A stretch of DNA of 64,000 nt from assembly GCF_003719295.1 (NCBI RefSeq), contig NZ_RFLW01000001.1, positions 1,134,955 through 1,198,954 of the forward strand, in the 5' to 3' direction. A program made the position numbers and the translations under genes. This document shows positions 18,170 through 28,800 of this stretch, piece after piece. Source of the DNA: Haliea alexandrii. GTDB taxonomy: Bacteria > Pseudomonadota > Gammaproteobacteria > Pseudomonadales > Halieaceae. The notes under the pieces were generated by a model. It saw nothing but the letters and a program-made list of their open reading frames with translations, did no database searches and was not told where the DNA came from. Position 1 is the stretch's first letter. Every line of letters starts with the position of its first letter.

Positions 18170-18754
18170 GTGAGCAGAGTCACCACAGTTTGCCGGCGCG
18201 GTTCAGGCGGGTTCAGCCTCATCGAGATGATGGTGGTGCTGGTCATCCTGGCGATTGCCCTGTTGTTGGGTGGCCCCGCATTTACTGACCTCATTCGTGA
18301 CAATCGCCTCGTGTCCAGCGTCTACGGGGTGCGTGCCACACTGAATCTTGCGCGCTCCGAGGCGTTGGCGCGCCGCGACCGGGTGGTCGTGTGCCCGAGC
18401 AACGCCGCGGGTTCCGCTTGCCTCGACAGCACCAACTGGAGTGGTGGTTACCTCGCCCTGATGGGGGTTGATGTCAGCGCTACCGTAGACGCAGCAAATC
18501 CCGGACGCAGCCGCATTCACTGGGAAAGCGAAACCAACCCGGCGGTTAGCGTCAGTTTTACCCCGAAACTTGTGGTTTTCGATACGATCGGTTCCGCGCT
18601 TGGGAGTGCGGGAACCTTTGTATTTTGCGACGAGCGCGGTGCGAGCAAGGCCCGCGGTCTGATTCTGACCAACGCTGGTACCGTTGCGGCCAGTGTCGAC
18701 GGTGATGCCAACGGTGTGGTTGAAGACGGAGCAGGCAATGATGTTTCTTGCTAG
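18170..18754 (+). CDS. fimT: Type IV pilus minor pilin FimT/GspH family
   Basis: A 194-aa pseudopilin starting at GTG 18170. The prepilin peptidase site is GFSLIEMMVVLVILAIALL: cleavage after Gly, with Glu at mature position 5 and a hydrophobic N-terminal helix. The body follows the GspH/FimT pattern, with LNLARSEALARRDRVVVCPS typical of the family. Minor pilins of this type prime assembly of the pilus fibre in the inner membrane. It is the first gene of a compact operon of overlapping or near-overlapping genes (fimT-pilV-pilW-pilX-pilY1-pilE). Confidence 0.87.
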   Translation: MSRVTTVCRRGSGGFSLIEMMVVLVILAIALLLGGPAFTDLIRDNRLVSSVYGVRATLNLARSEALARRDRVVVCPSNAAGSACLDSTNWSGGYLALMGVDVSATVDAANPGRSRIHWESETNPAVSVSFTPKLVVFDTIGSALGSAGTFVFCDERGASKARGLILTNAGTVAASVDGDANGVVEDGAGNDVSC

Positions 18755-19382
18755 AAAACAGCATTCGGTTAGCAGAACCCGGCGGCAGGCCGGCGTCACG
18801 CTGATTGAAGCGCTGGTCACCTTTGTCATTCTGTCGGTTGGGCTGCTGGGTATTGTGAGCCTGCAGGCCGTGTCCAAGGGTGCCCAGCACCAGGGCATCC
18901 AGCGCAGCAAAGCGGTGATGCTGGCCAACGATCTGGTTGAGCGCATTCGTATCAATCCCGCGGGTCTGGCGACCTACACCGCCGGTGGTCTGACGACGCC
19001 TTTTGGTGGCGGCACGTTGAGCGCCCCCGCGACCGATTGTGCCGCAGTGAGCTGCACCCCCGCCCAGCTTGCGGCTTACGATCTTTGGCTCTGGGAGCGC
19101 GGTATTGACGGCGCGACGGTTACCGCCACCGGTTCTGACGCAGTGGTCAGGAATGCCGCGGGCTTGATTGCACCGCAGGCCTGTGTGCGGTTCACCGCGG
19201 ATGCCGGCATGACACGGACCGGTCTGGTAGATGTGATTATCCAGTGGCGTGGCCTGGGTGAAACGCAGGATGCGGTGGCAGCGGTCGGTGGTGAAGCCTG
19301 TGGTGGTGCCGCCGCGGGTGCAGACGATTTTCGCCGGCAGCTGGTGGTGAGCACGTTTGTCATTGACGAGGCCGAGCTATGA
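18738..19382 (+). CDS. pilV: Type IV pilus minor pilin PilV
   Basis: A 214-aa minor pilin overlapping the end of fimT by 17 bp. The leader ends RRQAG and the mature protein begins VTLIEALVTFVILSVGLLG, the PilV pattern, with Glu at mature position 5. MLANDLVERIRINPAG near residue 60 is also characteristic of PilV. It helps form the pilus tip complex with PilW, PilX and PilY1. Two ATGs in a row (18738, 18741) make the start ambiguous by one codon. The stop overlaps the pilW start by four bases. Confidence 0.87.
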   Translation: MMFLARKQHSVSRTRRQAGVTLIEALVTFVILSVGLLGIVSLQAVSKGAQHQGIQRSKAVMLANDLVERIRINPAGLATYTAGGLTTPFGGGTLSAPATDCAAVSCTPAQLAAYDLWLWERGIDGATVTATGSDAVVRNAAGLIAPQACVRFTADAGMTRTGLVDVIIQWRGLGETQDAVAAVGGEACGGAAAGADDFRRQLVVSTFVIDEAEL

Positions 19383-20422
19383 CGCTGGGTGTGATGCGCA
19401 AGGCAAGCCAGGGCGGGTTCTCCCTGGTGGAATTCATGGTCGCCATGACGCTGGGCTTGATATTAATAGCCGGTGCTGTATCGGTTTACCTGGCCACCAA
19501 GCGTTCCTATACCGAAGTCGAGCAGGTGGCAAGCCTGGCTGAAAGCAGCCGTTTCGCCGTGCAGGTGTTGAACGACTCCCTGCGCCACGCCGGCTTTTTC
19601 GGTGGCGCACATCCGCGCGATATTGTGGAGGATACCGCTCTGGGTGCGGTGGCGGGAGACTGTACGGGTGATGCCTCTGCCTTCAGCGTCGGTGATTACT
19701 TGCTCGCCGGGGTGCCCTCGGCAGCCGGCGAGGCTTTTGGTTGCATTACTGATGCCCTGCCGCCGGTGGTGGGTGGACCGCCGCGCGAGGTGCTGGTGGT
19801 CAAGCGGGTGCTGCCACGTCCACTTTATGACCGCGACCCGGATGACGCCTCGGCAGCGGTCGATGGCGTGATCAGCTTTCCCTCGGCGATGAGTGCCCAG
19901 GAGGTCTATGTTGTTGCCAACAGTGAGCGTGGCATCTTGCTGGATGGCGCGGACACCGCGCCGGATGTGCTCGCGGGAAATCCCTTTGCCCTGGCAGCTG
20001 CCTGGCCGTATCGCCTGCAGGTCTATTACATTCGAAACTTGCCAACCCCGACCCTGAGTCGCCGTGTGCTGGCGTGGGACGCCGGTACTGGTGCCATGGC
20101 GATGACCACGGAAGATCTGGTGCCTGGCGTGGAGTCACTCCGGTTCCGCTTTGGCGTCGATACCACGGGCAACGGCGAGGTTGACCGCTTCATGACGGTA
20201 GCGGAAATGACGCTAACCCCGGCTTGGGAAGCAGTCGAGGCACTGGAGTTGTCCCTGTTATTGCGCGCACCGGCAGAGGATGGCGCCTATGTGGATGGTC
20301 GCAGCTACAACATCGGCGGGTTTGTGTGGCAGCCGGCCGCCAGCGACAACTGGCGCCGTCAACTGGTGCAGGGAAGTGTGTCGCTGCGTAACCCCAAATT
20401 GATGATTCGCGGAGGTTTGTGA
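19379..20422 (+). CDS. pilW: Type IV pilus minor pilin PilW
   Basis: A 347-aa minor pilin. The prepilin site is QGGFSLVEFMVAMTLGLILI at about residues 11-30. AESSRFAVQVLNDSLRHAGFFG, about residues 55-76, is the conserved PilW region. A long beta-rich C-terminal part follows and contains DTTGNGEVDRF, an acidic loop that might bind a metal. It is coupled to pilV (ATGA) and to pilX (TGATG). The length is normal for PilW. Confidence 0.87.
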   Translation: MTLGVMRKASQGGFSLVEFMVAMTLGLILIAGAVSVYLATKRSYTEVEQVASLAESSRFAVQVLNDSLRHAGFFGGAHPRDIVEDTALGAVAGDCTGDASAFSVGDYLLAGVPSAAGEAFGCITDALPPVVGGPPREVLVVKRVLPRPLYDRDPDDASAAVDGVISFPSAMSAQEVYVVANSERGILLDGADTAPDVLAGNPFALAAAWPYRLQVYYIRNLPTPTLSRRVLAWDAGTGAMAMTTEDLVPGVESLRFRFGVDTTGNGEVDRFMTVAEMTLTPAWEAVEALELSLLLRAPAEDGAYVDGRSYNIGGFVWQPAASDNWRRQLVQGSVSLRNPKLMIRGGL

Positions 20423-20913
20423 TGACTCGGCAGCATTCCGAGCGTGGTGTGGCCCTTGCGGTGTCACTGTTATTCCTGCTGGTGGTGACCATCGTCAGTA
20501 TTACGGCGGCGACCAACAGCTCTATCGGGCTGCGCATGGCGGGCAACCTGCAGGACAATTACGAATCCTTTCAGGCGGCTGAAGCGGGCATCTACGGTGC
20601 ATTGGCATTGGCCGGTACGGCGGAAGACCCTTTCCTGCGGGTTGACGACGATACGCCGTTTGCTGGCCTGGATGCGTCCACTGAGCATCCGCTGCGTCGC
20701 TTGCGCGACGGTGTGGGCGCCGTGGATGTGCGTGTGGCGGTCGTCGGGGTGGCGCGGGAGTGCCCGCGCCCGCCAGGCGAGACGGGCGGCAGCAGTATTG
20801 GCGTATTCGACTGTGATTTTTACCGGGTCACCTCGGAGCATGACGTGGCTGGGAAGGCGCGCTCGCGCGTGGAATTGGGTGTGGTCAAGACGGTGGTAGG
20901 TGAAGCCGGTTAG
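20422..20913 (+). CDS. pilX: Type IV pilus minor pilin PilX
   Basis: A 163-aa PilX-type protein. GGAGG six bases upstream favours ATG 20422 over the overlapping GTG at 20419. The N-terminus RGVALAVSLLFLLVVTIV lacks Glu at position 5, as is usual for PilX, and is followed by LQDNYESFQAAEAGI, the standard PilX motif. It belongs to the priming complex with PilV, PilW and PilY1. Two cysteines (ECPRP, FDCDF) could form a disulfide in the C-terminal domain. Confidence 0.85.
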   Translation: MTRQHSERGVALAVSLLFLLVVTIVSITAATNSSIGLRMAGNLQDNYESFQAAEAGIYGALALAGTAEDPFLRVDDDTPFAGLDASTEHPLRRLRDGVGAVDVRVAVVGVARECPRPPGETGGSSIGVFDCDFYRVTSEHDVAGKARSRVELGVVKTVVGEAG

Positions 20914-20949
20914 GCATCGATTGAGCCTGTGTGAACAGGGGGCGGAAAA

Positions 20950-23900
20950 ATGAAAATGGCAATGGATACGTGGAAGACATTTCGGGCGACGGCGGCGGCG
21001 TCTTTGCTGCTGGTGGCGGGAACGTTCCCCGCAGGGGCTGATGACACGGAAATCTACAAGGCGGAGTTCAGTGCCAGTACCGGCTCCAGGCCCAAGGTGC
21101 TGGTGGTGTTCGACGACTCCGGCAGTATGGCGAGCATGGTGGACCAGCAGCGGCCACCCTATGACCCAGAGGATACGACCTATCAGTACTCGTTTAGCTC
21201 GGGTGGCCGGCCCAGCGACTGGTCTGACCGCATTTACTGGTCCACCGATGGCGACGTGCCGCCCAAGAGAATCGGCGGTCAAGCCAACCCGAACTGGTTT
21301 CTGAAAAGCAAGAATCGGTGTGCAACGTCTTACGACAGCCTGGCCTTGGACGGTCGCTTCACGGCGGACCGCGCGCGGCGCTGGGTGGATTCGCGCCTCG
21401 TGGAAACGGCGGGCTATTTTCGCTGTGATAACGATGATGAGACCGTGCAGGGCAATGGTTGCTTCAAGTTTGTGGATGTAGAAGTAACTACCGAGGTTTG
21501 CCCTGACCCCGTGGTTGTTGAGGTTACGCAGGCGGAGTGGGAAGCCTGGACGGGCCCAAAGACACGGGATTGCCCTGAAAAGCGTGAATCGAGATGTGTT
21601 GATAATCCGGCTCTTTGGGATTATTTCATTACCAGGCAGGACCCCTGCACGACCGAGACCGTGACGGAATCCACCTGGACGCGTATGCGTGACGCGGTGT
21701 GGGTGCCGCCATCCACATCCCTGAGCATCGAGAGCTGGCAGCCACTCACAGGCGGCGTGACCGAGCCGCCACATGTGGAGTGCCTGAACGACGTGGCCTC
21801 CGGGATCACCAACAACGGTTCCGGTACGGGCCCGGGTTATCCACAGGATGATGTGCAAACCGGCAGCGAATATGGTCCCAATCCGGACCCGTCCATGAAT
21901 TGGGGTACCGGCGCCTACACGTTCTATACCGGTCACTATCTGGACTGGTATTACGATGACTCTCTGGAGGAGCCGCGTAGCCGCATCGATATCGCGCAGG
22001 ACGTTGTATCTACCATTATGCGCAGCAACCCTGGTGTGGATTTCGGCTTGATGGAGTTCAACAGTAACCAGAGTAGCAGCAACAACGGCGGACGCGTGGT
22101 CAGTCGCATCATTCAGAACATGAGCGATACACAGCGCACCAACGTCATCGACATGGTCAACTCCATGTCGGCAGACGGCGCTACGCCCCTCTGTGAATCC
22201 ATGTACGAAGCCTACCGCTACCTGTCTGGCGGGCAGGTGCTGTGGGGTGATGATCGCCGCACGGGAGATAGCTGGCCGCCGGATGATGCGCTGCCCCAGG
22301 ATTCACTCGCCTCCAGTGGCGGCACCTATGTCTCGCCCAGCACGGATTGTGCCTATACCTATGTCATCTTGATGACCGATGGGCGGCCGACCAATGATGA
22401 AGGCGCAAATACCTTTATCGAGTCGTTGACTGGAAAAACCTGTAGCAATTATCAGTACGACAGCGGTCAGGGTATGCGCAAGAATTGTATGCCTGAACTT
22501 GCCGAGTATATGGCCAATACGGATCTGGATGACGATACGACCAACGGCAACCAGTTTGGGATCACCTACACCATCGGTTTCACTACCGATCAGGATCTGT
22601 TGGCTGATACCGCAGAAAAAGGCAAAGGCGAATACTACACCGCGAATAATGCGCAGGAACTGGCGGCGGCCTTCCAGGGCGCCATTGTCAGCATCCTGGC
22701 TACGGATACCACGTTCACATCACCCGCTGTGGCTGTGGACACCTTTACCCGTACGCAGAGCCGTGACGAAATCTTCTATGCCATGTTCAAGCCCGGTGAA
22801 ACGGTCGACTGGCAGGGTAACATCAAGAAGTTGAAACTGCGTATCGACGACGGCGACGCTGTACTGGTGGACGGTAATGGCACCCCGGCCATTGACGCCG
22901 CGACCGGATTTATCAAGGACAGCGCGGTGACCTTCTGGGGCGCTACCGCAGATGGCGGTGGCGTGGAGAAAGGCGGTGTAGGCGCGTTGCTTGTTGCCAG
23001 GAACGCGGGTTCGCGCGCGATCTATACCAATACCGGGTCGGGTGGTGCATTACAAACGCTGGAGTCCGATAACATCACCGCAAGCACAATGGGTGTTGCC
23101 GATGATGCCGAGCTGCACAACCTGTTCGGCGTAACCTCCGATGTGGCCCTGACGCGCCTGATCAACTGGGCGCGTGGTTTCGACGCCTATGACAGGGACG
23201 GTGATGGCGACAGCACGGATACCCGCAGTTGGGTCATGGGGGATGTTCTCCACAGCCAGCCGCTGGTACTGAACTACGGTGCGCGCAGTGGTTATACCCA
23301 GGCGGCGCCGGACATTCGGCTGTTGGTGGGTACCAACGCCGGCTTTGTCCATATGTTCGGTAACGACAACGGGCAGGAAGACTGGGCGTTTTTCCCCAAG
23401 GAGCTGGCAACGATCCTGCGTGCTCGCAGCCAGAATGCGCGTTCATCGCAGAACATCTACGGCATGGACCTCACGCCGGTAGCCTATACCCTGGACGTCA
23501 ACGGTGACGGTACGCTGAATTCCGGCGCCGGCGACAAGGTGTGGGCGTATTTCGGTATGCGTCGTGGCGGTAACGGCTATTACGCACTGGACATCTCCGA
23601 TCCAGAGAATCCGTCGTTCCTGTGGCATATCAACGCCTCGACGACCGGCTTCACCGAGTTGGGCCAGACCTGGTCTGAACCCGTGGTGACGCGTATCCCG
23701 GGGTACACCGACGGCAGTGGTGTGGCGAAACCTGTACTGATATTCGGCGCAGGCTACGATACCAACAAGGACAGTTCTGGTTTGGCGACGCCGGATGCGC
23801 GCGGCCGCGGTATCTTCATCGTCGATGCCCAGACAGGCGCGTTGGTGTGGAGCGTAACGCCGGCTGCCAACAGTGCGAAAAACCTGCGGGAGTCGGGGCT

Positions 23901-24807
23901 GCAGCACTCGGTGGCGGCACCGGTCACGGTGCTGGACGGCAACGGTGACAAGCTGACCGATCGCATCTACTTTGCGGATACCGGGGGTAATATCTGGCGC
24001 GTCGACCTGCCGGGCAACGTACTGCCAACCGCAAGTCAGGATACGTGGCAGATCAATCAGCTGGCCAGCCTGGGTGGTGGGAACACGGCCAATGACCGGC
24101 GCTTCTTCAGTGCGCCAGATGTGGTGAGGATTCGCTTCGATGGTAACCCCATTGATGCCATTCTTATCGGCTCGGGCGATCGCACCAACCCGAATGCCAC
24201 GGATGTGAACAACCGCTTCTACATGATCCGTGACCTGGCGATCGGGGCCTATACCACCCCCAGGCCCAGTACGGCGGATTGTGCCGATGAAGATATTGTC
24301 GACTTCCGCTGTTTCCTGCCGATCAATAACAGCAGTCTGTACAACATTACCAACAACCGCCTGGTAACCGGCACAGAGGAGCAACGGGCAACCGCGCTGG
24401 CGGCACTGAAGGCGGCGCTCGGTTGGCGCCTGAACCTGACGGGTGACGGTGAGAAGTCCCTGTCCAAGTCGATTACGCTGAGTGGCAAGGTGTTTTTCAC
24501 CACGTTCACACCGAGCAGTGTGCTGGACGACATCAATGTGTGCGAACCGGTATCGGGGGCCGGTCGTCTCTATGTCGTGGATCTCTACAACGGGGACCGC
24601 AACGTGGTCGCGCTGGGTGCCATCATCCCGGATACGCCTTCGGTGCACTTCGGCGAAGACGGCCAGATACGCCTCCTGTTGCCCCCGGGTACGCCGCAGG
24701 GTGATACCGATGGCGATGGGGAGGAGAATTGCGAAGCGGGTGTGTGTGACATCGGTACGCCCCTGCGGGCGCCCTATGGTGATCACTGGTTCGAGGAGGG
24801 CTACTGA
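20950..24807 (+). CDS. pilY1: Type IV pilus tip adhesin/assembly factor PilY1
   Basis: A 1285-aa exported protein with a signal peptide (about residues 1-31). A von Willebrand A-like region opens with VLVVFDDSGSMASM (MIDAS-type DxSxS) near residue 50 and continues through VILMTDGRPTNDEG near 470. The C-terminal half is the PilY1 beta-propeller. Three Asp-rich loops look like calcium sites: DRDGDGDSTD near residue 748, DVNGDGTLNSGAGD near 848 and DTDGDGEEN near 1253; the first two match known PilY1 calcium loops in style. PilY1 promotes pilus extension, surface sensing and adhesion. It lies between pilX and pilE, the usual place. Confidence 0.92.
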   Translation: MKMAMDTWKTFRATAAASLLLVAGTFPAGADDTEIYKAEFSASTGSRPKVLVVFDDSGSMASMVDQQRPPYDPEDTTYQYSFSSGGRPSDWSDRIYWSTDGDVPPKRIGGQANPNWFLKSKNRCATSYDSLALDGRFTADRARRWVDSRLVETAGYFRCDNDDETVQGNGCFKFVDVEVTTEVCPDPVVVEVTQAEWEAWTGPKTRDCPEKRESRCVDNPALWDYFITRQDPCTTETVTESTWTRMRDAVWVPPSTSLSIESWQPLTGGVTEPPHVECLNDVASGITNNGSGTGPGYPQDDVQTGSEYGPNPDPSMNWGTGAYTFYTGHYLDWYYDDSLEEPRSRIDIAQDVVSTIMRSNPGVDFGLMEFNSNQSSSNNGGRVVSRIIQNMSDTQRTNVIDMVNSMSADGATPLCESMYEAYRYLSGGQVLWGDDRRTGDSWPPDDALPQDSLASSGGTYVSPSTDCAYTYVILMTDGRPTNDEGANTFIESLTGKTCSNYQYDSGQGMRKNCMPELAEYMANTDLDDDTTNGNQFGITYTIGFTTDQDLLADTAEKGKGEYYTANNAQELAAAFQGAIVSILATDTTFTSPAVAVDTFTRTQSRDEIFYAMFKPGETVDWQGNIKKLKLRIDDGDAVLVDGNGTPAIDAATGFIKDSAVTFWGATADGGGVEKGGVGALLVARNAGSRAIYTNTGSGGALQTLESDNITASTMGVADDAELHNLFGVTSDVALTRLINWARGFDAYDRDGDGDSTDTRSWVMGDVLHSQPLVLNYGARSGYTQAAPDIRLLVGTNAGFVHMFGNDNGQEDWAFFPKELATILRARSQNARSSQNIYGMDLTPVAYTLDVNGDGTLNSGAGDKVWAYFGMRRGGNGYYALDISDPENPSFLWHINASTTGFTELGQTWSEPVVTRIPGYTDGSGVAKPVLIFGAGYDTNKDSSGLATPDARGRGIFIVDAQTGALVWSVTPAANSAKNLRESGLQHSVAAPVTVLDGNGDKLTDRIYFADTGGNIWRVDLPGNVLPTASQDTWQINQLASLGGGNTANDRRFFSAPDVVRIRFDGNPIDAILIGSGDRTNPNATDVNNRFYMIRDLAIGAYTTPRPSTADCADEDIVDFRCFLPINNSSLYNITNNRLVTGTEEQRATALAALKAALGWRLNLTGDGEKSLSKSITLSGKVFFTTFTPSSVLDDINVCEPVSGAGRLYVVDLYNGDRNVVALGAIIPDTPSVHFGEDGQIRLLLPPGTPQGDTDGDGEENCEAGVCDIGTPLRAPYGDHWFEEGY

Positions 24808-25277
24808 TGCCGGGTACCGCGGTGAGCATCGCGCAACGCCGGGGAATGGCGGGGCGCAGTGCGACCGCCGGCTTCACCCTGATGGAGGTCATGATTGTGG
24901 TGGTCATTGTCGGCATTCTGATGGCGATCGCCTTGCCCTCCTATCAAGGCAGCTTGCAGAAAGGCCGGCGTAGTGATGCGATGTCGGCACTGCTCGACGC
25001 GTCCAACCGCCAGCAGCAATTCATGCTCGACCAGGGGCGCTACACCACGGACATGCAAGAGCTGGGTTATGCCGCCAGCCCCAGGATTTCCGAGGAGGGA
25101 CACTACAGCGTCAGTGCGGCAGCCTGTGATGGGGGAGTGATAGCGAACTGCTACGAACTCACCGCCACCCCGGTCAGCGGTTCGCCGCAAAGCAGTGACA
25201 CGCGCTGTACCACTTTTGTACTGGATTCATTCGGCACCCGCTCTGCGACGGGTACAACAGCCACCGAGTGCTGGTAA
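24807..25277 (+). CDS. pilE: Type IV pilus minor pilin PilE
   Basis: A 156-aa pilin-like protein overlapping the pilY1 stop (TGATG). A rather long leader (22 residues) ends TAG and the mature protein begins FTLMEVMIVVVIVGILMAIA, with Glu at position 5. SYQGSLQKGRRSDAMSALLDASNRQQQFML is the PilE family body (shown in part), and a Cys pair near the C-terminus (CTTF...TECW) may form the D-loop disulfide. It is the last pilin gene of the operon, followed 25 bp later by a small exported protein gene. Confidence 0.86.
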   Translation: MPGTAVSIAQRRGMAGRSATAGFTLMEVMIVVVIVGILMAIALPSYQGSLQKGRRSDAMSALLDASNRQQQFMLDQGRYTTDMQELGYAASPRISEEGHYSVSAAACDGGVIANCYELTATPVSGSPQSSDTRCTTFVLDSFGTRSATGTTATECW

Positions 25278-25302
25278 TGCGGAAACGCGTAGGAGAGAAA
25301 TC

Positions 25303-25608
25303 ATGAAAGTAGCAGGTCGTTTGAGCGCGCTGGCAGTTTTCTGCGCCTTGTCTGTGTCTACCGGCGTTGTATTTGCACAGGCAAAAATGCCGCAGGGCGA
25401 GTTCGTCTGCCAGGTAAAAGATGCCGACGGCGAAACGCGTTTTGTCGGTATACAGGCGTCCGACATGGACAGGGCCCGAGAGATTGCCCAGGGCAAATCA
25501 AAGTGGGCGGTACCGGCGGGTCGTGAATTGGTCGAGTGCATCAATCCGAATACGCAGACATTCAAGAGCCGGTCGGCACAAAAGCAATACCGGGAAGACG
25601 TCCGGTAG
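25303..25608 (+). CDS. Small exported hypothetical protein
   Basis: A 101-aa protein with a good ribosome site (AGGAGAG) and a clear signal peptide ending VFAQ near residue 26. The mature ~75 residues contain two Cys (EFVCQVKD and LVECINP), which could pair. FVGIQASDMDRAREIAQG suggests a small alpha/beta fold. I do not recognise the family. It follows pilE by 25 bp, so it may be the last gene of the pilus operon, perhaps a periplasmic accessory, but nothing in the sequence shows a function. Confidence 0.65.
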   Translation: MKVAGRLSALAVFCALSVSTGVVFAQAKMPQGEFVCQVKDADGETRFVGIQASDMDRAREIAQGKSKWAVPAGRELVECINPNTQTFKSRSAQKQYREDVR

Positions 25609-25628
25609 TCGCGCTGGTCCCAGTCCTG

Positions 25629-25658
25629 CCCCGGAGCACGCGTCCGCCAGCGCCGGGG
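25629..25658 (+). terminator. Possible weak terminator after the pilus operon
   Basis: CCCCGG and CCGGGG pair across an 18-base loop, followed by TTT, 20 bases after the small exported gene. The position fits the end of the pilus operon; the short T run makes it weak. Confidence 0.35.
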
Positions 25659-25761
25659 TTTCATCCAGCGATATCGCCCAACCCCCCGCTCTACCAGCCC
25701 GACACCTCGCGCATCCCATGCCGCGCTGATTCTTGTTGTAGCCGCTGCTTGTTTGCGGATC

Positions 25762-25777
25762 TGTGAACGAGGTCACT
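25762..25777. promoter_or_regulatory. CRP/Vfr-like site upstream of adhesin gene
   Basis: TGTGA-acgagg-TCACT: 9 of 10 consensus positions, 113 bp before the adhesin start. A possible -10, TACAAT, lies at 25804-25809 in the string GTACAATGCC, which is repeated before the TolC-OmpA gene at 33523. Confidence 0.6.
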
Positions 25778-25890
25778 TTTCCAGAGCACGCCTTGTCCTT
25801 TCGTACAATGCCAGCCGCCGCCGGTCCCTCTACTATCACGCTATTGCTAATGGCGCGTAAACCGCGCACATGTTTCCAGGAGAACACCAC

Positions 25891-28800
25891 ATGGCAGATC
25901 AGGCGATTGCAACAGTAGTTTCGGTCTCGGGCACGGCGTACGCCCGTGGGCCGAACGGTGAGCTGCGTGAACTTCAGCCGGGCGATGTATTGCTTGAGGG
26001 CGAAACCGTTGTGACGCCGAATGGTGGCTCAGTCGAGTTGGCTCTCGAGGATGGCAGCCCTTTGATGGTAGTCGATGTGCCCGAATTGCTGCTCACACGC
26101 GATATCGTGGCGGAACGCGCAGCGAGCGCAGAAGAGAGTGCCGTTGAGGACGAAACGGTTGAAACCCTGTTGGCCAATTTGGAAGGGGGTGGCGACATTC
26201 TCGATGGGTTGGAGGCGCCGGCCGCTGGGGCCGAGGGGGGTGGCGTCAGCGAAGGGCACGGCTTTGTGCGCTTGACGCGGATTGTGGAGAACACGGACGA
26301 GTTCCAATCGGTCGCCCGTTTCACCCCTGCCGAAACCGAGTTGCGGGTAGAAGAATCGGCACTCCTGACAGTTGATGCCATTGATGATGCTGAAACGACG
26401 GAGGAGGGCGTCCCGGTTGTTGTAGCGGTCAAGGACAATGATGTCTTTGTCGAGGGGTCGGTCATCACCGGCACCAGTCAGCCCGCCAATGGCAGTGTCG
26501 TCATCAATGATGACGGCACAGTGACCTATGCCCCCAACGACGGTTTCACGGGAACGGACACGTTCACCTACACGGCAACCACGCCGGATGGCAACAATGC
26601 AGACACGGCAACGGTTACCGTGGTGGTGACGGGTGGGGAACCGATTACACCCCCTGCGCCGCCGGTGGTGAGCGTTGGCGACGCCACCGTGGTCGAAGGC
26701 GATGTGGCGGAAGTGGTGGTGAGTCTTTCCAAGGTCAGCGACGACCCCGTTACGGTGCGCTTTCAGAGTGAGGATGGCACGGCGACCGTGGTTGGGGGAG
26801 ATTACGATCCGGCCTCGGGCACCATCACATTTGCGCCGGGGACGACCAGCGTCACGATTCAGTTCCAGACCAATGCCGATGAACTACAAGAAGGGACCGA
26901 GCAGTTCACAGTCAACCTGAGCGACGCGGCGGGCGCGGTCATTGGTGATGGAGAGGGCGTTGTCACGATCCTCGACGGGTTTACGCCGGTGATCAGCATA
27001 AACGATGTCACCGTGACCGAGGGCCAGACGGCGCAGGTGACGCTGAGCCTCTCCGGGTCGAGTGATCAGCCCATCAGCGTGCAGTTTGCCACCGTGGATG
27101 ACAGTGCCACGGTAATCGGTGGTGATTACGACCCGGCGTCGGGCACGGTCACCTTTGCGCCTGGCACGACCACTGCGACAGTGCTTGTCCAGACCAACGA
27201 AGATGCGACTGAAGAGCCGACTGAGCGCTTGCTGGTGAACCTGAGCAACGCTTCGGGCGCGACCATTGGCGATCCGCAGGGCGTGGTGACAATTGTTGAC
27301 GGTACGGAGATCTCACCGCCACCGCCACCGCCACCGCCACCGCCGCCACCGCCACCGCCGCCACCACCGCCGCCACCGCCACCGCCTGTGGATACAGAGC
27401 CCACCGCCAGCAATGGCGCGGCGACCACGGCAGACGCCACCCTGGGCACAGACAGCGGCACGCTGTCCTTCGACCTGGGTGACGACACCCCGGTGACCTT
27501 CGGAGCGGTGTACGACGGCGGCCTGGGTGCGGCGACGCAATCCAGCACCGGCGGCGTCACTACGCTGGCAGCGAACGACGGCAGCTGGACGCTGACCGTG
27601 AATGAAAGCACGGGCGCCTACGCGTTCACGCAGAACAGTGCCTACAGCCACGCCGTGGGCGCGGACAGCGACAGCGCGCTGGTGACGATTACCCTGACCG
27701 ACAGCGACGGCAGTGTAGCCACGCCCCAGCTGACGCTGACCATCAACGACGACGGCCCGACGGCCGTCGCGGATGCGGCGAGTGCGACGGAGAGCGGCCC
27801 GGCGGTTGAGGGCAACGTACTGGGCAACGACCAGGCGGGCGCGGACGGTGGCATCACCGTGACCGGCCTCACCGGCGGCACGGTGGGCACGGCCCTGGCC
27901 GGCGCCCACGGCAGCCTGACGCTGGCGGATACCGGCGCGTGGACCTACACGCCCAACGCCAGTGTGCCGGCGGGCTCCACCGACGTCTTTACCTATGAGA
28001 TCACGGATGCAGACGGTGATACGTCCAGCACCACGCTGACCCTGACCTTTGCCGGCGATTCGGTTCCTGTTGTCACGGTATCCAACGATGCCATGGTCGA
28101 TGAAGACGATCTGCCCCTCGGCGCCGGTGATCAGGCGCCCGGTGACGATGCCGCAGTACCGACAGGCCAGATACAGTATGACCTGGGCGGTGACAGCTTT
28201 GCCTCTATCGCCCTGTCCACGGTAGGCAGCACAACGCCCCTGTTCACCAACGATGGTCTGGGGGTAGATACTTTCTGGGATGCGTCTACCAGTACGCTCA
28301 TTGGTTACGTCAGTGGTGAAAACCCCATGGTTGCTGGCAGCCAGGTCTTCACAGTGGCGCTGAGCGGCATCGACAGCAGCTCGGCTGACTACGCCGTCAC
28401 GCTGCTGCAGCCGGTACGCCACGCGCCGTCCGCGGAGGAAGATAATGTCGCCTTCTCGGTAGATGTTGCCGTGACTGATAGCGATGGCAGTGTGGGCACC
28501 AGCGCATTCACCGTTAGTATTGATGACGACAGTCCTCACGGTACTGACACCACATCCGCGACACTGGTCGTGCCATTGAGCGAGCTCGCTGTGGGTTCAC
28601 TCAGCGCGGGTTGGCAGAATGTGACCTCGACCAGCGGCAGTGGCAGCATTGCGTCCAGTACAGACAGCGGTGGTATTGGCCTGCAGTGGGGGGGTAGTAA
28701 TGGCTCGGGCTATGATTTCGATTACGCGCCGTCGCTTGTCGGCAATGTACCTGTGCAGGCAGACAGCATGTTCTCGGTTGGCAGCCTGACCCACAATAAC

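Noticed and set aside
20470-21936. A 488-codon minus-strand open frame opposite pilX and pilY1
   Set aside because: No domain features, and it overlaps two well-supported pilus genes.
27313-28539. A 408-codon minus-strand open frame with Trp/Arg repeats and an overlapping His-Arg repeat peptide on the plus strand
   Set aside because: Both come from reading the CCG/CCA polyproline repeat of the adhesin in wrong frames.
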